Assembly (NCBI RefSeq): GCF_050971785.1
Contig: NZ_JBPCCU010000001.1
Span: forward strand, 124,001 to 188,000
DNA: 64,000 nt
From: Actinomadura_E scrupuli
GTDB taxonomy: Bacteria > Actinomycetota > Actinomycetes > Streptosporangiales > Streptosporangiaceae
Reading direction: 5' to 3'
Position numbers and translations under genes: made by a program. How positions within the stretch are numbered: the stretch's first letter is position 1; each line of letters begins with the position of its first letter. The notes under the pieces are model-generated. The model was not told where the DNA came from. It was given only the letters and a program-made list of their open reading frames with translations, and did not search any database. Below are positions 36,464-45,178 of this stretch, piece after piece.

Positions 36464-37252
36464 ATGCTGCTCGAGAACAAGAACGCCGTCATCTACGGAG
36501 CGGGCGGGTCGATCGGCGGCGCCGTCGCCCGTACCTTCGCCCGCGAGGGGGCCAGGGTCTTCCTGACCGGCCGCACCCGCGAGAAGCTCGACAAGGTGGC
36601 CGAGGAGATCGCGGCCGCCGGCGGCTCAGCCGACGTCGCCGTGGTCGACGCGCTCGACGAGCAGGCCGTCGACGAGCACGCCCGGGCCGTGGTCGCCACG
36701 GCGGGCACGATCGACGTCTCCCTGAACCTCGTCTCGCGCGGGGACGTCCAGGGGATTCCGCTGGTCGACATGACGACGGCCGACTTCACCCGGCCCATCA
36801 CGACCGGCATCACCACCAACTTCATCACCGCGAGGGCGGCGGCACGTCAGATGGCCGAGCAGGGATCCGGCGTCATCCTGGCACTGGACAGCAGTTCCGC
36901 CGTCGGAAGCCCGATGATGGGCGGCACCGGCCCCGCCGACGCGGCCACCGACCTGCTCGTCCGCAACCTGGCGGCCGAGGTCGGGCCGCGTGGCGTCCGC
37001 GTCGTCGGCCTGTGGACGGCCGGGATCCCCGAGACGCTGTCGCCGGAGAAGCTCGCCGCGGTCAACGGCGACCTGCGACTGGACGAGGCCGCCTTCCAGG
37101 GGCTGCTCGACCGGCTGGCGCAGATGAGGATGCTGCACCGGTCGCCCAGCCTGGGCGAGGTCGCGGCCACCGCCGCCTTCCTCGCCTCCGACCAGGCGGG
37201 CGCCATCACCGGCACCTTCGTCAACGTCACGAGCGGGATGTTCCCCAGCTAG
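36464..37252 (+). CDS. SDR-fold protein lacking the catalytic Tyr-x-x-x-Lys
   Basis: 262 residues with the SDR Rossmann motif YGAGGSIGGAVA (about 10-21) and NAD(P)-site residues TGRTREKL, plus the usual C-terminal GAITGTFVNVTSG. The catalytic Ser region is present (LALDSSSAVG). Where YxxxK should stand, the sequence reads GGTGPADAATDLL: aligned on the following helix LVRNLAAEVGPRGVRV, Tyr becomes Thr and Lys becomes Asp. It may bind nucleotide without classical SDR chemistry. ATG 36464 has AGGAG 8 bases upstream. Confidence 0.85.
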   Translation: MLLENKNAVIYGAGGSIGGAVARTFAREGARVFLTGRTREKLDKVAEEIAAAGGSADVAVVDALDEQAVDEHARAVVATAGTIDVSLNLVSRGDVQGIPLVDMTTADFTRPITTGITTNFITARAAARQMAEQGSGVILALDSSSAVGSPMMGGTGPADAATDLLVRNLAAEVGPRGVRVVGLWTAGIPETLSPEKLAAVNGDLRLDEAAFQGLLDRLAQMRMLHRSPSLGEVAATAAFLASDQAGAITGTFVNVTSGMFPS

Positions 37253-37393
37253 AAGATCGGGCTCCGGCCGGCGCCAGCCGAAACGTCCGGGCCCTCGGGA
37301 AAGTGGCCGGGATCGGCCGTACACGCGGGGATCGGTGTCTCATCTCACTCACGCGGCCTGGAAGACTGGAGATCACGTCTAACAGGAGGTGAC

Positions 37394-38089
37394 GTGCGCT
37401 CCCCCCTGCGGAAAAGGACCCGCAACCCCCCCGGTCACCGCGCCGCGGCGACGATCCCGGCCACCATCGTGACGTCCGACGACCGTGCCGCCGCGCATGC
37501 GGCCCGGCGGGCGGCCCGCCGGGGCGTGGACCGCGCCGCCCGGCGGGCGGCCCACGGTGTCGCCCGGCGTGGCGCATCGCGGGCCGTCACGCCGAGATCC
37601 GCCCTGCTCGCCGGTGTCATCATGCTCGCCCTGGTCATCATCGCCGTGACGGTGACCGGGACGGTGGCCGCCACCTCGATGACGGCCCGCCAGACCCCGC
37701 TGGCCTCGCCGCTCCTGGTGTATCCGGTCTCCCAGACGACGCCCGGGCAGTGCCTGCCCGGGGTCCAGGGCGTCAGCGCGCTGGCGGCCTCCGGCCCGGT
37801 CTGCTACCAGGTGTCCCAGGGCATCGCCATCCACCGGGTCGGCGACCTGCACGTACAGCACGGAACCAGGGGCTACGACGTGTCCATCAAGCTGCTGAAC
37901 GCCGACGCCAAGGCCTTCGCCGATCTCACCCGGCGGATGGTCGGGCAGAATCTCGCGTTCGTCGTGCGGGGCCGGCTGGTGACCGCCCCCCGGGTCGACA
38001 TGCCGATCACCAAGGGACAGATCCTCATCACCGGCCCGGCCACCCGCGCCGACGCCGAGCGGACCCTCCGCGAGCTACGGGGCCGCTGA
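37394..38089 (+). CDS. Membrane-anchored protein with SecD P1-head-like domain
   Basis: 231 residues. The N-terminal 65 residues are strongly basic (Arg/Ala-rich). One membrane helix follows at about 72-95, then an extracytoplasmic domain whose last about 90 residues (KLLNADAKAFADLTRRMVG, then LVTAPRVDMPIT and ILITG) match the P1 head subdomain of SecD. SecD transmembrane repeats are absent, so it is not a translocase subunit. GTG 37394 follows a full-strength AGGAGGTGA. Function is unknown. Confidence 0.75.
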   Translation: MRSPLRKRTRNPPGHRAAATIPATIVTSDDRAAAHAARRAARRGVDRAARRAAHGVARRGASRAVTPRSALLAGVIMLALVIIAVTVTGTVAATSMTARQTPLASPLLVYPVSQTTPGQCLPGVQGVSALAASGPVCYQVSQGIAIHRVGDLHVQHGTRGYDVSIKLLNADAKAFADLTRRMVGQNLAFVVRGRLVTAPRVDMPITKGQILITGPATRADAERTLRELRGR

Positions 38090-38136
38090 CGCGGCGCGCC
38101 CCTCGCGGAAGAACTCCACGAGGGGCGCCCCCGGCT

Positions 38137-38185
38137 CCTCCGTGATCATGCAATCGTTCGACGAACGATTGCATGATCACGGAGG
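38137..38185. terminator. 49-bp perfect palindrome (core shared with 24.9 kb)
   Basis: Perfect 24-base arms (38137-38160 and 38162-38185) around one A, between the convergent SecD-like gene and korB. It shares CCGTGATCATGCAATC and its complement with the palindrome at 24872-24914, while the inner six bases differ yet stay complementary. That covariation supports selection for the hairpin itself. Confidence 0.78.
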
Positions 38186-38193
38186 GTGGGGGA

Positions 38194-39249
38194 TCAGTCG
38201 ATGCGCCAGGTGTCTCCGCTGCCGAGCAGGGCGGCGAGGTCGCCCTTGCCCTGCGTCGCGACGGCCTCGTCGAGCTGGTGGCGCAGCTGCTCGTCGTAGG
38301 ACGGGCGCTCGACCTGGCGGAAGATGCCGATCGGGGTGTGCTCGAACGACGGCGAGTCCAGCCGCGACAGGGCGAACGCCTGCGACGGGTCCGGGTTCTT
38401 CGCGTCATGGACGACCACGCGCGAGATGTCGACGTCGGCCGTGCGAGCCACCTCGAAGCCGCCGGAGTCCGAGCGGATCAGCGCCTTGTCGCCGTCCGCG
38501 CCGAACAGGATGGGCTGACCGTGCTCGAGGCGGACGGTGACGTCGTCGCGGACCTGGGGGTCCTTCATCGGCTCGAAGGCACCGTCGTTGAAGATGTTGC
38601 AGTTCTGGTAGATCTCCACCAGCGCCGTGCCCTTGTGCTGCGCGGCCTCCCGCAGCACCGACTGCAGGTGCTTGCGGTCGGAGTCGATGGTGCGGGCGAC
38701 GAACGTGCCCTCCGCCCCGATCGCCAGCGACATCGGGTTGAACGGGGCGTCCAGCGATCCCATCGGCGTCGACTTGGTGATCTTCCCGACCTCGGAGGTC
38801 GGTGAGTATTGCCCCTTGGTCAGGCCGTAGATCCGGTTGTTGAACATCAGGATCTTCAGATTGACGTTGCGGCGCAGGGCGTGGATCAGGTGGTTGCCGC
38901 CGATCGACAGCGAGTCGCCGTCACCGGTCACCACCCACACCGACAGGTCGGGACGCGACGCCGCCAGGCCGGTGGCGATCGCCGGGGCCCGGCCGTGGAT
39001 CGAGTGGAACCCGTAGGTGTTCATGTAGTACGGGAACCGGGACGAGCAGCCGATGCCGGAGACGAAGACGATGTTCTCGCGGCGCAGCCCCAGCTCCGGC
39101 AGGAAGCCCTGGACCGCGGCGAGCACGGCGTAGTCACCGCAGCCGGGGCACCAGCGCACCTCCTGGTCGGTCTTGAAATCCTTCATGGTCTGCTTGGCGT
39201 CGTCCCGCGGGACGAGCGCCAGACCGCTGTTGAGAGCGAACTCACTCAC
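38194..39249 (-). CDS. korB: 2-oxoacid:ferredoxin oxidoreductase, beta subunit
   Basis: 351 residues. It binds thiamine diphosphate through VVTGDGDSLSIGGNHL and a downstream Asn motif, and one [4Fe-4S] cluster through C34 and C37 (RWCPGCGDY) and further cysteines, including one in GIGCSSR. With KorA it oxidatively decarboxylates a 2-oxoacid, most likely 2-oxoglutarate, to the acyl-CoA while reducing ferredoxin. The GTG start lies inside korA (8-base overlap). Actinobacteria often use KorAB in the citric acid cycle. Confidence 0.93.
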   Translation of the reverse strand: MSEFALNSGLALVPRDDAKQTMKDFKTDQEVRWCPGCGDYAVLAAVQGFLPELGLRRENIVFVSGIGCSSRFPYYMNTYGFHSIHGRAPAIATGLAASRPDLSVWVVTGDGDSLSIGGNHLIHALRRNVNLKILMFNNRIYGLTKGQYSPTSEVGKITKSTPMGSLDAPFNPMSLAIGAEGTFVARTIDSDRKHLQSVLREAAQHKGTALVEIYQNCNIFNDGAFEPMKDPQVRDDVTVRLEHGQPILFGADGDKALIRSDSGGFEVARTADVDISRVVVHDAKNPDPSQAFALSRLDSPSFEHTPIGIFRQVERPSYDEQLRHQLDEAVATQGKGDLAALLGSGDTWRID

Positions 39250-41098
39250 TGTCGATCACATCCTGGATCACACCGGCGAGCTCTTCCGACTTGAACGGAA
39301 GCCCGCGTACGCGGTTGTAGCTGATGACGTCGACGAGGAACCTGCCCCGCAGCAGAAGCGCGAGCTGACCAAGGTTGATCTCCGGCACGATGACCTTGTC
39401 GTACGACCGGAGCACTTCGGCGACGTTGGCCGGGAAGGGGTTTAGATGACGGAAATGAGTCTGTGCGACCTGGCCACCCGCACGGCGGACCCGCCGTACG
39501 GCCGCGGTGATCGCCCCATAGGTCGAGCCCCAGCCGAGCACGAGGACCTTGGCCGTGGCGCCGTCGGGTCCCGGCGGATCGTCCACCTCCAGCGGCGCGA
39601 TGTCGCCGGCGATGCCGTCGATCTTGGCCTGGCGCAACCGCACCATCAGGTCGTGGTTGTCGGCGGCGTAGGAGATGTTGCCGGTGCCGTCGGCCTTCTC
39701 CAGACCACCGATGCGGTGCTCCAGACCCGGCGTGCCGGGAATCGCCCACGGGCGCGCGAGGGTCTCGGGATCCCGCAGGAACGGCTGGAACTCCTCGCCC
39801 TCGACGGCCTCCGCGAAGGACGGTGAGATCGTCGGCAGCGAGTCGACGTCGGGCAGCCGCCACGGCTCGGAGCCGTTGGCCAGGTAGCCGTCCGACAGCA
39901 GCATCACCGGGGTGCGGTACTTCACCGCGATCCTGGCCGCCTCGATCGCCGCGTCGAAGCAGTCGCTCGGTGACCGCGGGGCCACGACCGGCACGGGAGC
40001 TTCGCCGTTGCGGCCGAACAGGGCCTGCAGCAGGTCGGCCTGCTCGGTCTTGGTCGGCAGCCCGGTGGAGGGACCCGCCCGCTGCACGTTGATGACCAGC
40101 AGCGGCAGCTCGGTGGCGACCCCGAGGCCGATGGTCTCGCCCTTGAGCGCGATGCCCGGACCCGAGGTGGTGGTGATGCCCAGCGACCCGCCGAACGAGG
40201 CGCCGAGCGCCGCGCCCACGGCGGCGATCTCGTCCTCGGCCTGGAAGGTGCGCACCCCGAACCGCTTGTGCTTGGACAGCTCGTGCAGGATGTCCGAGGC
40301 AGGCGTGATGGGGTACGAGCCGAGGAACAGCGGCAGCCCGCTCTGCACGCCGGCCGCGATGAGGCCGTAGGACAGGGCGGTGTTACCGGTGATGTTCCGG
40401 TAGAGACCGGCCGGCTGGTCGGCCGGCTTGATCTCGTAGGAGACCGAGAAGTCCTCGGTGGTCTCGCCGTAGTTCCAGCCCGCCTGGAAGGCCGCGATGT
40501 TGGCCTTCATGATGTCGGGCTTCTTGGCGAACTTCTGCTCGAGGAACGCGACCGTCGCCTCGGTCGGCCGGTGGTACAGCCACGAGAGCAGGCCGAGCGC
40601 GAACATGTTCTTGGCCCGCTCGGCGTCCTTCTTGGAGATCTCGAAGTCCGCGAGGGCCCCGACCGTCAGCGAGGTCAGCCGTACCGCGTGCACGTGGTAG
40701 GCGTCGAGCGAGTCGTCGTCGAGCGGGTTGGTCGCGTAGCCGACCTTGGTCAGGTTGCGCTTGGTGAACTCATCGGTGTTGATGATCAGGTCGGCCCCGC
40801 GGGGCAGATCCGGAAGGTTGGCCTTGAGGGCCGCGGGATTCATCGCGACCAGCACGTTCGGGGCGTCCCCCGGCGTGACGATGTCGTGGTCGGCGAAGTG
40901 CAGCTGGAAGCTCGAGACCCCGGGAAGGGTCCCTGCGGGCGCGCGGATCTCCGCGGGGAAGTTCGGCCATGTAGACAGGTCGTTGCCGAACGACGCCGTC
41001 TCCTGGGTGAACCGATCACCGGTCAACTGCATGCCGTCACCGGAGTCCCCGGCGAAACGGATGATGACACGGTCGAGCTGCTGGACCTGTTTGGTCAC
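39242..41098 (-). CDS. korA: 2-oxoacid:ferredoxin oxidoreductase, alpha subunit (gamma-alpha fusion)
   Basis: 618 residues. The N-terminal gamma domain (about 1-190, with FAGDSGDGMQLTG) is fused to the pyrimidine-binding alpha domain, which has GSYPITPASDILHELSKHK and TTTSGPGIALKGETIGL. This is the two-subunit architecture of KorAB without a ferredoxin-like delta subunit, so a separate ferredoxin is needed. I chose GTG 41098, preceded by GAGGAGG, over a longer upstream frame that shows no similarity. A possible iron-box-like palindrome lies at 41164-41177. Confidence 0.93.
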   Translation of the reverse strand: MTKQVQQLDRVIIRFAGDSGDGMQLTGDRFTQETASFGNDLSTWPNFPAEIRAPAGTLPGVSSFQLHFADHDIVTPGDAPNVLVAMNPAALKANLPDLPRGADLIINTDEFTKRNLTKVGYATNPLDDDSLDAYHVHAVRLTSLTVGALADFEISKKDAERAKNMFALGLLSWLYHRPTEATVAFLEQKFAKKPDIMKANIAAFQAGWNYGETTEDFSVSYEIKPADQPAGLYRNITGNTALSYGLIAAGVQSGLPLFLGSYPITPASDILHELSKHKRFGVRTFQAEDEIAAVGAALGASFGGSLGITTTSGPGIALKGETIGLGVATELPLLVINVQRAGPSTGLPTKTEQADLLQALFGRNGEAPVPVVAPRSPSDCFDAAIEAARIAVKYRTPVMLLSDGYLANGSEPWRLPDVDSLPTISPSFAEAVEGEEFQPFLRDPETLARPWAIPGTPGLEHRIGGLEKADGTGNISYAADNHDLMVRLRQAKIDGIAGDIAPLEVDDPPGPDGATAKVLVLGWGSTYGAITAAVRRVRRAGGQVAQTHFRHLNPFPANVAEVLRSYDKVIVPEINLGQLALLLRGRFLVDVISYNRVRGLPFKSEELAGVIQDVIDSE

Positions 41099-41163
41099 AG
41101 GAGAAGACCTCCTCGACACGCAGCACCCCACCTCGGGGGAGGTATCCGAAGTGGGGATGCTAC

Positions 41164-41177
41164 TTAGGCTTGCCTTA
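41164..41177 (-). promoter_or_regulatory. Possible DtxR/IdeR-type iron box upstream of korA
   Basis: TTAGGCTTGCCTTA, a palindrome with 5 of 6 pairs, resembles the inner part of the actinobacterial iron box (TTAGGTTAGGCTNACCTAA) but matches only part of the 19-bp consensus. It lies 66 bases before the korA start. Control of an iron-sulfur enzyme by iron would make sense; the match is moderate. Confidence 0.4.
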
Positions 41178-41381
41178 CATGTTACGTCCGGGACGACATG
41201 AAAAACCGGTGTCCCCCGACGTGAGTCCCGACACAGACGGCGTATCACATTGGCCGGGACTTCACGCGAGGACGACGATTCCGGGCAGCACTATACGCGT
41301 GCCGAATTTTATTCGGTCAGCCAGGCTGCTACCGACTGGTAAGCCTGACCTGCGGAGTTGCCTGATCCGTTCGCCCGGGGA

Positions 41382-42743
41382 TCACTCCCGGGAGATGCCG
41401 TCGAGCATGGTCTGGATTTCGGCGCTCGAGGCGCCGGCCGTGAAGGCGTCGGAGTGCGCCCACGAGCCACCGCCGCCGCGCGCCTTGGGCCAGTCGCCGC
41501 CCGAAACCGTGCACGACACCTCGATCGCAGTGTACGAGGTGACGGTGCCCGTGGTGGAGCAGTCGCCGTAGTGAGTCCCGGCCTTGCCCTTCTCCGAGCT
41601 GATCGTGGTGAACACGCTCACCGGCACCGGCGAGGTGGAGACCCCGGTGGACCACACCTTCGTGAAGATGGTGCAGCTCGAGGTGTTGCACGTGCCGAAC
41701 CGCACCTTCTCGATGCTGGCGGTGCGCGAGGAGTCGAAGGAGTCCTTGAGCGCGCTGACCCCGGCGCGGATGTCGCTGGTGGCCTCACCGGCGCCCAGCG
41801 TGCTCACGTCCACGCTGAAGCGCGGGTAGGACGTGCTCTCGACCCGGACCAGCCGGGAGTCGTCGGTGACGTAGTAGGTGTTGCCGTAGGTGACGACCTT
41901 GGTGGCCGAGGTGCTGCCCACCGTGGTCTTCGTCTGCGAGGTGATGGAGTACTTGGAGACCTGGCGGAGCTTCTGCGCCATCGCGGACGGGCTGAGGTAC
42001 CGCTTGAAGTCGAAGCTGAAGTTGTACGAGGCGAGCTTGCCCCAGCGGTTGCCGTCGATGTAGTTCCACTTCGGCGTGTAGCTGGCCTTGGTGCTCCAGA
42101 ACGACGTGTCGCCCTTGACGAACAGCTTGTCGTCGAGCGAGAGCAGGTCGACCTTGCTGCCGCCCCAGGAGGCGGTCGCGCTCGTCCGGCCGCCCGAGGT
42201 GACCTTGAAGTCACCGTCCAGGGTGTCCGAGGTCGAGGCCACCGTGCCGTGGTACTTCAGGCCCGGCGCGGAGGACAGCTTGGTGGCGGCCGCGGTGAGC
42301 TTCTTGACGGCGTCGGCCTTCGGGTCGGTGGCGACACTGCCGATCACGATCAGCACCACCACGACGATCACCACGATCAGGACGCCGCCGCCCACGATGC
42401 CACCGATGATCAAGCCGGTGTTCGAGCGCTTGGGCGGCGGGGGCGCGCCCGGGCCGCCGAAGCCGGGCTGCCCGCCCTGGGGCCAGCCCGGCTGCTGCGG
42501 CTGACCGTAACCGGGCTGCGGCTGTCCGTAGCCGGGCTGGTAGTTCGGCTGTGCGAAGGGCGGAGGGGTGGCCGGCCCGGCGGGCGGCATGCCCGGTCCG
42601 GGATACGCACCGCCACCCGGGTAGGCCGGGCCCTGGTCCTGGGGAGTGCCCGGCGATGCCCACTCAGGGGCCCAGCCCGGCTGGGGGTTGTTCGCTGGCT
42701 GGCCGGGCTCGCCGGCCGGCGGGTACGGCCCGTTGTTCTCCAT
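41382..42743 (-). CDS. Membrane-anchored secreted protein with Pro/Gly-rich cytoplasmic head
   Basis: 453 residues. About 105 residues of Pro/Gly/Gln/Tyr-rich low complexity (GYGQPQPGYGQPQ) precede a single helix (about 109-135), followed by an extracytoplasmic domain of beta-rich, Ser/Thr-rich sequence. The last about 100 residues contain several cysteines (FGTCNTSSC, YGDC, SCT) likely to form disulfides. This layout is common among actinobacterial cell-envelope proteins of unknown function. It lies between korA and the divergent second nuo cluster. I do not recognise a named family. Confidence 0.8.
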   Translation of the reverse strand: MENNGPYPPAGEPGQPANNPQPGWAPEWASPGTPQDQGPAYPGGGAYPGPGMPPAGPATPPPFAQPNYQPGYGQPQPGYGQPQQPGWPQGGQPGFGGPGAPPPPKRSNTGLIIGGIVGGGVLIVVIVVVVLIVIGSVATDPKADAVKKLTAAATKLSSAPGLKYHGTVASTSDTLDGDFKVTSGGRTSATASWGGSKVDLLSLDDKLFVKGDTSFWSTKASYTPKWNYIDGNRWGKLASYNFSFDFKRYLSPSAMAQKLRQVSKYSITSQTKTTVGSTSATKVVTYGNTYYVTDDSRLVRVESTSYPRFSVDVSTLGAGEATSDIRAGVSALKDSFDSSRTASIEKVRFGTCNTSSCTIFTKVWSTGVSTSPVPVSVFTTISSEKGKAGTHYGDCSTTGTVTSYTAIEVSCTVSGGDWPKARGGGGSWAHSDAFTAGASSAEIQTMLDGISRE

Positions 42744-42907
42744 CGCCCCTGTCCTTCCCTAAAAGCACCGCAATAAGTCCATAGTGTGTCGTAAAGCTCA
42801 GACGTCAACGCGCCCAGGTGGTTCCGTTCTCCAGGTCGTAATCTGACTGTGAATCGTCGACGGCCACCTCCGGCCGCCCTCGGGCCGCAGGTGGGGAGGA
42901 GGCAGGC

Positions 42908-43279
42908 ATGCAGGAGTACTTCAGCCGTTACCTCGTCGTCGGCGTGTTGTTCCTGGTGGGCGGCGGGGTCGTCGCGGGAGCGCTGGGCGCCAACCGGCTG
43001 CTCCGCCCGCATCGGCCGACTCCGGCCAAACTGACGACCTACGAGTGCGGGGTCGACCCCGTCGGTGAGGGCTGGGCCCAGTCGTATGTCCGCTATTACG
43101 TCTTCGCCTACCTCTATGTGGTTTTCGCGGCCGATGCCGTCTTCCTGTTCCCCTGGGCGACGGTGTTCGCCGCCAAGGGCTTCGGCGGGGTCACGCTGGC
43201 GGAGATGTTCGTCTTCCTGGGCTTCCTCTCCGCCGGGCTCGTCTACGCATGGCGCAAGGGCGTGCTCTCCTGGGTGTGA
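42908..43279 (+). CDS. nuoA: NuoA-like subunit of second complex I cluster (NuoA2)
   Basis: 123 residues with three membrane helices and the conserved loop TTYECGVDP (Cys about 47), as in NuoA. It opens the incomplete second cluster. The ATG has GGAGGAGG upstream. Sequence differs strongly from the first NuoA, so this is an old paralogue rather than a recent duplication. Confidence 0.93.
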   Translation: MQEYFSRYLVVGVLFLVGGGVVAGALGANRLLRPHRPTPAKLTTYECGVDPVGEGWAQSYVRYYVFAYLYVVFAADAVFLFPWATVFAAKGFGGVTLAEMFVFLGFLSAGLVYAWRKGVLSWV

Positions 43280-43355
43280 GGCCGCGGCCCCTCCGTGACC
43301 GTTGCCGTACGGCCCGCGGTGGCCGTCCTCACGGCGGGCGGGTAAGAATGCAGAT

Positions 43356-44546
43356 GTGAGTACCGTCGATCTCCCCGAGCCCCGCATCGGCGCGCTGTCG
43401 AAGATGGCGCCGAAGCCGATCAAGTTCGTGCTCAACTGGGGCCGGCGCTACTCGCTGTGGGTGTTCAACTTCGGCCTGGCCTGCTGCGCGATCGAGTTCA
43501 TCGCCACCTCCATGTCGCGGCACGACTTCATCCGGCTCGGGGTCATCCCCTTCGCGCCCGGCCCGCGGCAGGCGGACCTCATGGTGGTCTCCGGCACGGT
43601 CACCGACAAGATGGCTCCCGCGATCAAGCGGCTGTACGAGCAGATGCCAGAGCCCAAGTACGTCATCTCCTTCGGGGCCTGCTCCAACTGCGGCGGTCCG
43701 TACTGGGACTCGTACTGCGTGACCAAGGGCGTCGACCAGATCATCCCGGTGGACGTCTACGTGCCGGGGTGCCCGCCCCGGCCGGAGGCGCTGCTGCACG
43801 GCATCGTCAAGCTGCAGGAGAAGATCGCGGCCGAGTCGCTGGGCGACCGCTACACCGGCGGCGGGGAGGCGATCGGTGCCACGCCGCCGCGCAGGCCGCC
43901 CATGTCGGCGACCGTGCTGCGACGGCCGCCCCTGCCGCCACCGCCCGTCGTCGAGCCGCCCGTCTCGGAGGTCCTGGCGGCGGCCGACGAGCCGACGCAG
44001 TCCTTCCGGTCCCTGGAGACCGCCCCGCTGCCGCCGGTGAACGGCCCGGCGCGTCCCCAGGCCTCCACGGAGGCACCCACGGAGGCGTCCCCGGAGACGT
44101 CGGCGCGGACCCGGCCGCAGCCCCTTCCCGCCGGCGCCGCGGACGGTCCGGCCGGCACCCAGGACGGCTCGACGCGCAAGCTGCCGGTGGTCCCGGCGGA
44201 TCCGGCCCACCCGGCGGATCCGGCACACGCGGCTCCGGAACCGGTGGATCCGGACCAGGAGACCGAGGCGCTCCCGGTGGTCACCGGCGGGCCGGTGGCC
44301 GATCCGCCGGTGCCCCGGAGGGCCCGGGATCGCAGGCGTGACTCGGGGGCGGAGCCGGCCGGGCGGTTCGCGGACCGCATCAGGCGGCTCGGCGGCCCGC
44401 AGGACACCTCCCCGACCGACCCCACGATCATCCCCGGCTTCGGCGAGCTGGCCGAGCCGACCGAGCCGGCCGAGCCCGGAGCGCCCGGTGAGGCGGGCCC
44501 TCCCGGTGAGCCCGGGAAGCGCGGCGGGGACGAGGGGCGAGCGTGA
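43356..44546 (+). CDS. nuoB: NuoB-like subunit with about 230-residue disordered tail (NuoB2)
   Basis: 396 residues. The first about 165 are a complete NuoB with the N2 ligands C43-C44 (FGLACCAIEF), C109 (FGACSNCGG) and C139 (PGCPPRPE); an extra Cys at 112 is present. The remaining about 230 residues are Pro/Ala/Glu/Thr-rich with no fold visible (PPLPPPPVVEPP), more than doubling the family length. The frame is open and runs directly into nuoC2 with a 4-base overlap, so this is not an obvious frameshift artefact. GTG 43356 is the likely start. Confidence 0.9.
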   Translation: MSTVDLPEPRIGALSKMAPKPIKFVLNWGRRYSLWVFNFGLACCAIEFIATSMSRHDFIRLGVIPFAPGPRQADLMVVSGTVTDKMAPAIKRLYEQMPEPKYVISFGACSNCGGPYWDSYCVTKGVDQIIPVDVYVPGCPPRPEALLHGIVKLQEKIAAESLGDRYTGGGEAIGATPPRRPPMSATVLRRPPLPPPPVVEPPVSEVLAAADEPTQSFRSLETAPLPPVNGPARPQASTEAPTEASPETSARTRPQPLPAGAADGPAGTQDGSTRKLPVVPADPAHPADPAHAAPEPVDPDQETEALPVVTGGPVADPPVPRRARDRRRDSGAEPAGRFADRIRRLGGPQDTSPTDPTIIPGFGELAEPTEPAEPGAPGEAGPPGEPGKRGGDEGRA

Positions 44547-45178
44547 CTCCCGAGGAGGTCGCCGCCGCGGTCCACGAGCGGTTCGGGGACGACGCGGCCA
44601 CCGAGGAGTCCTTCGGCACGCTGACCCTGTCGGTGTCGGCCCAGCTGTGGGTCGAGGCGGTCTCCTTCGCCCGCGACGACCTGGGCTGCGAGTTCTTCGA
44701 CTGGCTGACCGGCGTGGACGAGCTGGAGGACGGGTTCGCCGTCGTCGCCCATGTCTTCTCGCTGACGGGCGGGCACCATGTGCTGCTGCGCACCCGGGTG
44801 CCCCGTGCCGACCCCGTACTGCCAACGGTGACCGCCGTCTACCGGGGGGCCGACTGGCACGAGCGGGAGACCGGCGAGATGTTCGGCGTGATCTTCGAGG
44901 GGCATCCCGGGCTCAAGCCGCTGCTGCTGCCCGAGGGCTTCGAGGGGCACCCACTGCGCAAGGAGTTCGTGCTCGCCTCCCGGGTCGCCAAGCCCTGGCC
45001 GGGCGCCCGGGAGCCGGGCGAGGGCGGCGGGGCCGACCGGCAGAGCGCGCCGAGCCGCCGCCGGGTGCTCCCGCCCGGAGTACCCGAGGACTGGGGCCGG
45101 GAGCAGGCGCCGCCGCCTGCCGCCCGGCCACCGCGCGGGCCGGCTCCCGAGGGCCCGGAGGAGAGCGGCGATGCCTGA
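44543..45178 (+). CDS. nuoC: NuoC-like subunit (NuoC2)
   Basis: 211 residues. The NuoC signature DWHERETGEMFGV is near residues 104-116, and HPLRKEF, the NuoD-contact element, follows. The C-terminal about 60 residues are Pro/Arg/Gly-rich and unstructured, echoing the tail of NuoB2. The gene overlaps both neighbours. No nuoD follows, although in full operons NuoC's partner gene would come next. Confidence 0.9.
   Translation: MTPEEVAAAVHERFGDDAATEESFGTLTLSVSAQLWVEAVSFARDDLGCEFFDWLTGVDELEDGFAVVAHVFSLTGGHHVLLRTRVPRADPVLPTVTAVYRGADWHERETGEMFGVIFEGHPGLKPLLLPEGFEGHPLRKEFVLASRVAKPWPGAREPGEGGGADRQSAPSRRRVLPPGVPEDWGREQAPPPAARPPRGPAPEGPEESGDA

Noticed and set aside
42840..42860. Rex site before nuoA2 (CTGTGAATCG)
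   Set aside because: Only one half-site is present; the TTCACA half is missing.
43850..44546. Frameshift or gene fusion artefact in nuoB2
   Set aside because: The tail frame is continuous, has normal codon-position G+C and ends in a 4-base overlap with nuoC2.
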